Source: Dehalococcoidia bacterium UBA5629 (lineage in GTDB: Bacteria; Chloroflexota; Dehalococcoidia; GIF9; UBA5629). Taken from it: a stretch of DNA of 5,721 nt. Location of the stretch: the NCBI GenBank assembly GCA_002421445.1, contig DIKB01000092.1, positions 1-5,721 on the forward strand, read 5' to 3'. Shown here in pieces: positions 1 through 5,521 of this stretch. The notes below the pieces were generated by a model that had not been told where the DNA came from, ran no database searches, and saw nothing but the letters and a program-made list of their open reading frames with translations. Position numbers and translations under genes: made by a program. Each line of letters opens with the position of its first letter. Within the stretch, counting starts at the first letter, position 1.

Positions 1-858
1 TTCAACAATACCCGCGTTATCCCCGCCAGGCTGTATTGTAAAAAGAAAGGCAGCACAACTAAAATTGAATTGCTTCTGCTTCGCAGACTTGAAGATACTA
101 TCTGGGAATCGATGGTGCGCCCTGGCAGAAAAATAGCTCCCGGTGATATCTTGCATGTGGCTGACCAGAACGGACAGATAAAGAACGATATGATTGTTGA
201 AGTCCTGGAGAGACGCGACGGCGGGTTGCGAATTATCAAATTAGCCAATGATTGTATTATTGAGCAGTTTGGACAAATACCGTTGCCCCCATATATCCAT
301 GCGCCGTTGCAGCAATCGGAGCGGTATCAGACAGTGTACTCCAACGTAAAAGGTAGTGTTGCAGCTCCGACTGCCGGGCTACATTTTACTCCTGAAATGA
401 TGGAGAAAGTGACGAAAAAAGGAGTTAATATTGCCTTTGTTACTCTTCATATCGGGCTTGATACATTTCGACCGATTCATGTTGAGGATCCTGCACTGCA
501 TCAAATTCATACGGAATATGGCGAAGTCAGTGAGAAAACAGCGACTATGCTTAACGAGACGAGAAAAAGGGGAGGCCGTATTATTGCGGTCGGCACAAGT
601 ACTGTTCGATTAATAGAAGCGGCCAGTCATACTAGAGTCATCCGGCCTCTGAGTGATCAGATCAAGCTCTTTATCATGCCCGGATACACATTTCAAATGA
701 CAGATGCAATGATCACCAATTTCCATTTGCCTCGATCTACACTTCTTCTCATGGTATCTGCATTTGCCAGTAAAGAGATTATCCTCAATGCCTATGAGAT
801 GGCGAAACAGGAAAGATATCGATTCTACAGTTTTGGTGACTGTATGTTCATACGATAA
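1..858 (+). CDS. queA: tRNA preQ1(34) S-adenosylmethionine ribosyltransferase-isomerase QueA, 5'-truncated by the window edge
   Basis: QueA transfers and isomerises the ribosyl moiety of S-adenosylmethionine onto preQ1 at the wobble base of GUN-anticodon tRNAs, giving epoxyqueuosine in the cytoplasm. The frame is open from base 1, so the ATG at 70 is internal: the 23 codons before it already read as family sequence, including FNNTRVIPARL. About 285 residues are visible and roughly 57 N-terminal ones are missing compared with the usual ~340-355. Family blocks appear in order: LPPYI, RYQTVYS, GSVAAPTAGLHFT, VTLHIGLDTFRPI, HQIHTEY, GTSTVRLIE (commonly GTTSVRTLE), PGYTF, TNFHLPRSTLL, VSAFA and YRFYSFGD near the C-terminus. 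The stop is TAA at 856-858. It lies upstream of the cobalamin genes in the same direction with a 32-nt gap, a position with no obvious pathway link. No frameshift is seen. Identification is secure. Confidence 0.97.
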   Translation, partial: FNNTRVIPARLYCKKKGSTTKIELLLLRRLEDTIWESMVRPGRKIAPGDILHVADQNGQIKNDMIVEVLERRDGGLRIIKLANDCIIEQFGQIPLPPYIHAPLQQSERYQTVYSNVKGSVAAPTAGLHFTPEMMEKVTKKGVNIAFVTLHIGLDTFRPIHVEDPALHQIHTEYGEVSEKTATMLNETRKRGGRIIAVGTSTVRLIEAASHTRVIRPLSDQIKLFIMPGYTFQMTDAMITNFHLPRSTLLLMVSAFASKEIILNAYEMAKQERYRFYSFGDCMFIR

Positions 859-864
859 ACTAAA

Positions 865-892
865 TCGATAAAGACCATTTCTATGATACAAT
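865..892 (+). promoter_or_regulatory. possible weak sigma70-type promoter in front of cobT
   Basis: A -10-like TACAAT (887-892, 5 of 6 to consensus) overlaps another -10-like TATGAT (882-887). A -35-like TCGATA (865-870, 4 of 6) sits 16 nt before TACAAT. Initiation would fall near 898-900, just before the second in-frame ATG of cobT at 903, giving a leaderless or nearly leaderless message. No Shine-Dalgarno sequence precedes either candidate cobT start, which fits this reading. The match is modest and the region is AT-rich, so chance is quite possible. Cotranscription from queA is the alternative. Confidence 0.3.
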
Positions 893-1952
893 GTCGATCA
901 TTATGTTAGATCGTATTATTCACGAAATAAAACCTCTGGATGCAACAGCAATGACTGCTGCACAAAATCGACAGAATGTGCTTACAAAGCCACAGGGCAG
1001 CCTCGGAAGACTCGAAGAACTATCCATTAAAATAGCGGGCATTCAGGCAAATCCACATCCACATATTCAGCATAAAGCGATTGTAACTATGGCGGCTGAT
1101 CATGGCGTCGTTGCCGAAGGTATCGCGCTCTATCCGCAGGAAGTTACCCGACAAATGGTGCTCAACTTTCTCAATGGAGGCGCTGCAATCAACGTACTGG
1201 CCAGACACATTGGAGCCAGAGTAATCATTGTTGATATGGGTGTGATCGGGGGATTCGAATCCACACCTCAATTATTATGTAAAATGATTGATTTCGGTAC
1301 TAAGAACATGGCGCACGGTCCGGCTATGACACGGCAGCAGGCAATCGATTCAATAGAGGCGGGGATTGATATCGTTGAAGCTGAATTAAAAAATGGTCTC
1401 GATATTATAGGCACCGGAGATATGGGCATAGGCAACACTACAGCCAGCAGTGCCATATTTGCCGCAATGAGCGGGCTTCCCGTTTCTGATACTGCAGGAC
1501 GTGGTACCGGCCTTGATGATAAACAACTATTACACAAAATAGCAGTTATTGAAAAAGCGCTTCGTGTCAATGATCCGAACCCGAATGATCCCATTGATAC
1601 GCTATCCAAAGTCGGCGGCTTTGAAATAGGAGGATTGGCAGGCATTATCCTGGCAGGTGCGGCTCATCGAATTCCGGTTGTCATTGATGGTTTCATCTCC
1701 GGGGCAGCTGCGATTATTGCCAGTAGAATCGCACCACAGGTTAAAGATTATCTGATTGCCTCTCATTTATCCGCAGAAAAGGGGCATGAACGTCTGCTCA
1801 GGTTTCTGGAATTGAAACCTCTCTTGAGCCTCTCCATGCGATTGGGAGAAGGGACAGGTGCGGCACTTGCGATTTCTATTGCTGAAGCTGCCGTTAAAGT
1901 GCTTAATGAGATGGCAACATTTGATGATGCCGGGGTTTCAAAAGCTACATAG
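891..1952 (+). CDS. cobT: nicotinate-nucleotide--dimethylbenzimidazole phosphoribosyltransferase CobT
   Basis: CobT transfers phosphoribose from nicotinate mononucleotide to the lower-ligand base (classically 5,6-dimethylbenzimidazole), giving alpha-ribazole-5'-phosphate, the nucleotide that CobS attaches to the corrinoid. The 353-aa length is normal for the family (~350). Visible motifs are KPQGSLGRLEEL (33-44), AADHGV (68-73), YPQEVT (81-86), NGGAAINVLA (95-104), GTGDMGIGNTT (174-184), GRGTGLDD (203-210), VGGFEIGGLAG (241-251), VIDGFISGAAA (264-274) and RLGEGTGAAL (317-326). The glutamate of RLGEGTG (E320) corresponds to the catalytic base known in Salmonella CobT (Glu317). Asp177 stands where the Salmonella enzyme has Glu174. 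The start is uncertain: ATG 891 is the longest choice, but ATG 903 (349 aa) fits the family N-terminus equally well, and neither has a Shine-Dalgarno sequence. Base specificity cannot be told from the sequence. Confidence 0.96.
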   Translation: MSIIMLDRIIHEIKPLDATAMTAAQNRQNVLTKPQGSLGRLEELSIKIAGIQANPHPHIQHKAIVTMAADHGVVAEGIALYPQEVTRQMVLNFLNGGAAINVLARHIGARVIIVDMGVIGGFESTPQLLCKMIDFGTKNMAHGPAMTRQQAIDSIEAGIDIVEAELKNGLDIIGTGDMGIGNTTASSAIFAAMSGLPVSDTAGRGTGLDDKQLLHKIAVIEKALRVNDPNPNDPIDTLSKVGGFEIGGLAGIILAGAAHRIPVVIDGFISGAAAIIASRIAPQVKDYLIASHLSAEKGHERLLRFLELKPLLSLSMRLGEGTGAALAISIAEAAVKVLNEMATFDDAGVSKAT

Positions 1953-1970
1953 CTTTAAAAGGGCAAAATA

Positions 1971-2717
1971 ATGGGGTTCTGGGTAGCATTACAATTTTTA
2001 ACTATCTTTCCCGTGCCCAGGCACTTTGTAGTGAAGCTTGAGCACATCGGTGAATCTTCGGTATATTTTCCGGTAATCGGTTTGATCCTCGGTATTATTC
2101 TGGCATCGTTATCAATCGCATTTAGCTACATTTTTCCCCAACAGATAGTGAGCGTTCTGCTCGTTATTACCTTAGTTGTTTTGACAGGCGCCCATCATAT
2201 TGACGGTCTGGCAGATACATTCGATGGCATTATTGCAGGGAAAACGAAAACTGAAAGAATGACAATAATGTCGGATACAAAAATCGGCACATTCGGTATC
2301 ACCGCCATTGCGCTCATGTTGCTGTTTAAATATAGTGCACTGGTGGTTACCAGCGGAATACAGCCATTAATCCTTATGCCCGTTCTGAGCCGATGGTCAA
2401 TGGTGAGCATGCTTTTCATGTTTGACTCGGCGAAAAAGTCAGGTATGGGATTTGCGTATAAGCAGGGAACAACATGGCAACGATTCCTTATCGCTACTAT
2501 CATAACGCTGATTATAGTCATTATTTTGTCAGGTTGGAATGGTTTGATGCTTACTGTGCTCATCTGGCTTGTCTCATTCGGCGTTGGCAAGTGGGTTGCA
2601 TCCCGTATCGATGGGATAACCGGGGATACGTGCGGTGCTCTTAATGAAATAAATGAGGCGATGGTCCCCTTATTTATCATTTGTATCAGCGCGGTCGAGA
2701 GGGTATATTTTGGCTAA
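1971..2717 (+). CDS. cobS: adenosylcobinamide-GDP ribazoletransferase (cobalamin synthase) CobS
   Basis: This integral membrane enzyme joins adenosylcobinamide-GDP (from CobU) to alpha-ribazole or its 5'-phosphate (from CobT) and releases GMP, the joining step of cobalamin assembly. The 248-aa length is typical. Family motifs are visible: LQFLTIFPVP (8-17), YFPVIGLILG (32-41), the acidic GAHHIDGLADTFDG (73-86, with D78, D82 and D85, expected to bind metal), IMSDTKIGTFG (99-109), GMGF (158-161) and TGDTCGALNEINE (217-229). Several hydrophobic segments (about 33-54, 58-73, 111-127, 132-150, 172-187, 191-206, 231-241) fit a polytopic membrane protein. The start at 1971 is preceded by a weak AAAAGGG (1957-1963) 7 nt away. 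It lies 18 nt after cobT, and its last codons overlap the proposed cobU start, so cobT-cobS-cobU are very probably one transcript with coupled translation at the cobS/cobU junction. Confidence 0.96.
   Translation: MGFWVALQFLTIFPVPRHFVVKLEHIGESSVYFPVIGLILGIILASLSIAFSYIFPQQIVSVLLVITLVVLTGAHHIDGLADTFDGIIAGKTKTERMTIMSDTKIGTFGITAIALMLLFKYSALVVTSGIQPLILMPVLSRWSMVSMLFMFDSAKKSGMGFAYKQGTTWQRFLIATIITLIIVIILSGWNGLMLTVLIWLVSFGVGKWVASRIDGITGDTCGALNEINEAMVPLFIICISAVERVYFG
2697..2703 (+). promoter_or_regulatory. ribosome binding site that fixes the cobU start
   Basis: GAGAGGG lies within the end of cobS, 6 nt before TTG 2710. It is the clearest Shine-Dalgarno-like element near the beginning of cobU and it picks the TTG over the in-frame ATG at 2653. 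The ATG would add 19 residues unlike the family and lengthen the overlap with cobS to 65 nt. Confidence 0.7.
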
Positions 2718-3252
2718 ACGATGCATTTTGATATTAGGCGGCGCACGCAGCGGAAAAAGTCGCTACGCTCAGGAACTGGCAGAGCAGTCAGGTAACGAAG
2801 TTATGTTCGTCGCTACTGCAGAACCGCTTGATGATGAGATGAAAGCTCGTATTGAAAACCATAAAAGAACACGCATGGCAACCTGGCAGACCCTTGAAGC
2901 ACCAGGAGATATAGGATTGAGGCTGGAGAGATCCTTATCAAATCAAGAGGTTGTTATTATTGATTGTATTACATTGCTGGCATCAAATATTCTGGGTAAA
3001 TGTAAAAACAGCCCAGATGCTGAGATTTTAGTATTGCAGGAAATCAATTCACTTATCGAGAGTATGAAAAAGAGCAACGCCATGTTTATTATTGTTTCGA
3101 ATGAAGTCGGGCTGGGCATTGTTCCGGAGAATGATCTGGCAAGGCTGTACCGTGATGTTCTGGGAAGAGCAAACCAGCTTCTCGCGCAGTTTGCCACCGA
3201 CGTGTATTTTATGATTGCCGGTATTCCTGTTCAAATAAAGAATACTACATAG
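2710..3252 (+). CDS. cobU: bifunctional adenosylcobinamide kinase / adenosylcobinamide-phosphate guanylyltransferase CobU
   Basis: CobU phosphorylates the aminopropanol hydroxyl of adenosylcobinamide and then transfers GMP from GTP, making the adenosylcobinamide-GDP used by CobS. From the TTG start the protein is 180 aa, the usual family length, and opens with the P-loop GGARSGKS (10-17) close to the N-terminus as in its homologues. Further motifs are FVATAEPLDDEM (33-44); RIENHKRTR (47-55), whose H51 matches the histidine guanylylated in Salmonella CobU (His46); VVIIDCITLLASN, the Walker-B-like strand; and VSNEVGLGIVPEND, RLYRDVLGRANQLLA and AGIPVQIK near the C-terminus. The last codons, Lys-Asn-Thr-Thr-stop, form a hairpin with the following bases. 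The TTG overlaps the end of cobS by 8 nt, suggesting translational coupling. An ATG at 2653 is open in the same frame but is a poorer start. Function is secure; the start is well supported but not proven. Confidence 0.95.
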   Translation: MAKRCILILGGARSGKSRYAQELAEQSGNEVMFVATAEPLDDEMKARIENHKRTRMATWQTLEAPGDIGLRLERSLSNQEVVIIDCITLLASNILGKCKNSPDAEILVLQEINSLIESMKKSNAMFIIVSNEVGLGIVPENDLARLYRDVLGRANQLLAQFATDVYFMIAGIPVQIKNTT

Positions 3253-3265
3253 CTGTAGTATTCTT
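3238..3265 (+). terminator. perfect 12-bp hairpin at the cobU stop codon, probable terminator or 3'-end stabiliser
   Basis: AAGAATACTACA (3238-3249) is exactly complementary to TGTAGTATTCTT (3254-3265) across a 4-nt loop, TAGC. The cobU stop TAG (3250-3252) occupies the first three loop bases. The stem is AT-rich and no continuous T-tract follows (GATGG comes next), so it is not a textbook intrinsic terminator. It could stabilise the 3' end, or the T-rich end of its 3' arm may act with the next hairpin. The inverted repeat itself is certain; its role is inferred. Confidence 0.6.
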
Positions 3266-3268
3266 GAT

Positions 3269-3298
3269 GGTCGTTGAATTCCGGACGACCTCTTTGTT
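3269..3298 (+). terminator. probable intrinsic terminator of the cobalamin operon
   Basis: GGTCGT (3269-3274) pairs with ACGACC (3285-3290) around a 10-nt loop, and the T-rich run TCTTTGTT (3291-3298) follows. A short GC-rich stem directly followed by a T-rich tail is the layout of a Rho-independent terminator reading rightward. Together with the hairpin just upstream, it would separate the cob genes from the surface-protein genes. The stem is short and the T-tract is interrupted, so efficiency may be moderate. Confidence 0.6.
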
Positions 3299-3301
3299 CA
3301 A

Positions 3302-3330
3302 TTGACAAATAGTTATTCCACGGTAATAAT
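3302..3330 (+). promoter_or_regulatory. sigma70-type promoter of the surface-protein genes
   Basis: A perfect -35 box TTGACA (3302-3307) is followed after exactly 17 nt by AATAAT (3325-3330, 5 of 6 to TATAAT). Initiation would be near 3337, giving a leader of about 26 nt before ATG 3363. It sits just after the probable terminator, as expected for the start of a new transcription unit. Two dyads overlap it: TTTGT/ACAAA around the -35 box (3293-3309) and AGTTATT/AATAACT spanning the -10 box (3311-3334). Either could be an operator, though short AT-rich dyads also arise by chance. Confidence 0.75.
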
Positions 3331-3362
3331 AACTTTTAGTGTTCCAAAACGTTATATAAAAT

Positions 3363-5486
3363 ATGAAGGTTATTTTTACACAACGTCAGCACCGAAAGGT
3401 TCACGGGTTTTTACTGTGCATAGCGATGCTCATTCTTCTATGCAGTATCAGCTTGCCTTTTATAACAAGTTCGCATGCTGATGCAGCTCCGATCATTATT
3501 TCCGGCCCGCTGCCAACCGGTACAGTCAATACCCCATATTCAACAACGCTTGTTGCCAGCACACCATGTACGTGGGCGTTGACAGGAGGAATATTGCCGC
3601 CGGGACTGACGCTGGCCTCGAATGGAACTATATATGGTATTCCGACAACAGCTAACACATACTTATTTATGGCATCGGCAACAGATAATGCCTCGGCCAC
3701 AGCTATTGGAATGTTCTCGATTACAATAGTCTTACCACCCCTGTCAATTGCAACATCCTCTCTTCCCCAGGCTACAGAGGGACAGTCCTATAGTGCATCG
3801 ATCAGCGTATATAATGCAGTAGGTTCTCTCACCTGGGTAATATCAGGAGGTTCGTTACCCGTCGGAATTGCGTTCGATGCAAATAGCGGCTATCTATGGG
3901 GGACACCGGTTGCAGGAACTGCCGGCACATATAGTTTGACTCTAACAGTCACGGATAATGCAGCAACACCCCGCTCGGTCCAGCGAACATTCGGCCTCTA
4001 TGTAGAAAAAGGATACTTCCGCCCTACTATTTCGATTGATCAAGGGCTTGCAGCAGGCAGCACAAAGGTATATGCGAATGGAAGGTTATTGACAACACTT
4101 CAGGGCGGGGAGTCAACACAGATCGCCGTGGATCTGGGAACCACCGCCACTATCACTGTGGACCCGATAGTCAATTACCCTTCGAAAGATAATGTTCGAT
4201 TCAAGGCGGAAACAAGCAGCGCAGGTGTCAGTGAAGGTTCCCTTTCTGCGTATTTCAGCTATTTCACCGAATATTATATAACTATGAAATCGGCTATTCA
4301 GCAAACTCCTGTTCCCGTCGGTACAGGGTGGTACAGAAGCGGTAGCTCATTCGCGACAAATGCCCCGGAAACGATAGAAGGCGGTGCAGGTACCCAGTAT
4401 AGATTCGTATCATGGCTGCTTTCCAACAATAACATAATAACAAACAGAAATATATCATTCACAGTTACCGGACCTGAGATTATTACGGCACAATATTATA
4501 CATACTACCGGTTGTCTGTTGATTCAGCTTATGGAGAGACAACAGGTGCCGGCTGGTATAAATCCGGCAGCGAGGCAAAATGGAGCATTAAAAACCCGGA
4601 GGTTCCTATGAAAGGGATACTCGGGTTTTTTAAGGGGAAATATGTGGCGGTCAACCCAAATGGAACAGAGATCATGACCGGCCCAAAGAATATGACGATT
4701 ACGTGGGAAAATGATTATACATTGCCATTCATATTGATCCCGCTGACGATGTTGGCTCTTCTGGGAGCTATCTTTGCGCTGTATTATTTCGTAGTGAGAC
4801 CACGCTGGAAATCGAAGCCGGTTCAACAACAGGTGGCATTATCCGGCCAAATACCCACACCGCCACAGCCACAAACAACCGTGGTGATGATCAATGATAC
4901 GCGTCCGCGGACACCAATGACTACCAAAGAGCAATTAATGGAGAAATTCGGAGAACTTCTCGAGATCTATGAGAAGGAGATTCGGGAATCATTAGGTGCG
5001 CCATCTGTATCTGTGATCGCACCTGCGATAGAAAGCAAGCAATTGCCTGTTTCAAGTTTTAACTCCACTAAAAGCGCAGCATTTTCAGCCGGGGATATAC
5101 CGCTATGCAATAATTTTGCAAAAAAGTTCATTCGTACTGTCGTTTCACCGTGGCAACAAAGTGAAATGAAGACTGCATTATTACCCGAATCGGACAAGGG
5201 ACGTAAAAAAACTGAAGTCGGCCTCACCATTGTCTGGGCTAAAAGCCTCTACAATGAATGGCAGGTCAGTACATGCACTCTGCCTCAGGGACATGAGGGG
5301 GCACATGAAGGAACGAAGAAGCTGCTATATAATTTGCTCAATACCGTAACCGAAGAGAGAACGTACGGTTCAAATCAACCTGTCACTGCACCATCTCCCC
5401 ACTTCACAGACGGCATGCCTGAGATGCCCATTGATGCCAGCCTTATCGTGTTAGCGGACGAGTTGACGTTTGAAACAATGCGCTGA
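3363..5486 (+). CDS. membrane-anchored surface protein with Ig-like and InlB-like repeat domains and a cytosolic Cys/His tail; function unknown
   Basis: I do not recognise a named gene. The 707 residues form a type I membrane protein. A signal peptide (1-41) has a basic N-terminus and hydrophobic core and ends Ala-Asp-Ala before Ala-Pro. Two He_PIG Ig-like domains follow: about 43-124 (LPPGLTLASNGTIYGIP) and 128-215 (SLPVGIAFDANSGYLWGTP, then LTVTDN). Residues ~216-300 look beta-rich. Residues ~304-450 hold two related modules sharing GxGWYxSGS (320-328 and 395-403), resembling divergent InlB B-repeats. A transmembrane helix (456-478) is followed by basic RPRWKSK, placing the remaining ~229 residues in the cytosol: a Pro/Gln-rich linker (about 485-518), an amphipathic helix (519-545) and a C-terminal region with C582 and C638-x5-H644-x3-H648 (CTLPQGHEGAHEG). 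ATG 3363 is the first start after an in-frame stop, and no Shine-Dalgarno sequence is visible. Adhesion, wall anchoring or transmembrane sensing are all possible and none is shown. Confidence 0.88.
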   Translation: MKVIFTQRQHRKVHGFLLCIAMLILLCSISLPFITSSHADAAPIIISGPLPTGTVNTPYSTTLVASTPCTWALTGGILPPGLTLASNGTIYGIPTTANTYLFMASATDNASATAIGMFSITIVLPPLSIATSSLPQATEGQSYSASISVYNAVGSLTWVISGGSLPVGIAFDANSGYLWGTPVAGTAGTYSLTLTVTDNAATPRSVQRTFGLYVEKGYFRPTISIDQGLAAGSTKVYANGRLLTTLQGGESTQIAVDLGTTATITVDPIVNYPSKDNVRFKAETSSAGVSEGSLSAYFSYFTEYYITMKSAIQQTPVPVGTGWYRSGSSFATNAPETIEGGAGTQYRFVSWLLSNNNIITNRNISFTVTGPEIITAQYYTYYRLSVDSAYGETTGAGWYKSGSEAKWSIKNPEVPMKGILGFFKGKYVAVNPNGTEIMTGPKNMTITWENDYTLPFILIPLTMLALLGAIFALYYFVVRPRWKSKPVQQQVALSGQIPTPPQPQTTVVMINDTRPRTPMTTKEQLMEKFGELLEIYEKEIRESLGAPSVSVIAPAIESKQLPVSSFNSTKSAAFSAGDIPLCNNFAKKFIRTVVSPWQQSEMKTALLPESDKGRKKTEVGLTIVWAKSLYNEWQVSTCTLPQGHEGAHEGTKKLLYNLLNTVTEERTYGSNQPVTAPSPHFTDGMPEMPIDASLIVLADELTFETMR
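4305..4569 (+). repeat. diverged tandem module in the surface protein (GxGWYxSGS repeat)
   Basis: Two segments with a 75-residue (225-bp) period share an aromatic pair plus a beta-strand, then GTGWYRSGS (codons about 4320-4346) and GAGWYKSGS (about 4545-4571). Between them the first unit continues through a beta-rich stretch ending in ITAQYYTYY, where the second unit begins. The pattern resembles divergent InlB B-repeat domains of bacterial surface proteins. The DNA copies have diverged, so this is an old protein-level duplication and not a recent DNA repeat. Boundaries are approximate. Confidence 0.6.
4588..4633 (+). other. terminator-like hairpin inside the surface-protein gene
   Basis: AAAAACCCGGAG (4590-4601) pairs with CTCGGGTTTTT (4620-4630): 11 base pairs with one bulged G (4598). 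The loop can itself pair (TTCC at 4603-4606 with GGGA at 4614-4617, one wobble pair). The 3' arm runs into six T residues (4626-4631), so it has the layout of an intrinsic terminator in the direction of transcription, located before the transmembrane segment (codons from about 4728). The sequence is clear; any termination or pausing is inferred. Confidence 0.5.
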
Positions 5487-5504
5487 TTTTACCGGAAAAC
5501 GAAC

Positions 5505-5510
5505 AGGAGA
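5505..5510 (+). promoter_or_regulatory. Shine-Dalgarno sequence of the downstream exported-protein gene
   Basis: AGGAGA is the strongest ribosome binding site in the window. It lies 11 nt before ATG 5522, longer than the common 5-9 nt. It is only 4 nt from GTG 5515, but that frame stops after six codons (TAG at 5533-5535), so GTG cannot be the gene start. ATG 5522 or ATG 5525 must serve. Confidence 0.65.
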
Positions 5511-5521
5511 TACTGTGCAAA

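Noticed and set aside
859..890. Cobalamin riboswitch in front of cobT
   Set aside because: Only 32 nt separate queA and cobT, far too short for a cobalamin riboswitch, and no B12-box-like sequence is seen.
1268..1645. Open frame of 125 codons on the minus strand opposite cobT
   Set aside because: It overlaps the most conserved part of cobT and its Pro/Ser/Ile-rich translation is typical of antisense shadows.
2195..2680. Open frame of 161 codons on the minus strand opposite cobS
   Set aside because: It is fully inside a secure cobS gene and its translation shows no family motifs. It is a shadow of the coding frame on the other strand.
3276..3281. GAATTC palindrome in the loop of the second hairpin
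   Set aside because: A six-base palindrome is expected by chance and nothing ties it to function here.
3355..3360. TATAAA as a -10 box for the surface-protein gene
   Set aside because: RNA would start inside the coding region after ATG 3363 and no -35 box is properly spaced. TTGACA-17-AATAAT upstream is much better.
3401..3700. Open frame of 99 codons on the minus strand opposite the signal peptide and first Ig-like domain
   Set aside because: The + strand protein has a coherent signal peptide and domain structure here. The minus frame has no recognisable features.
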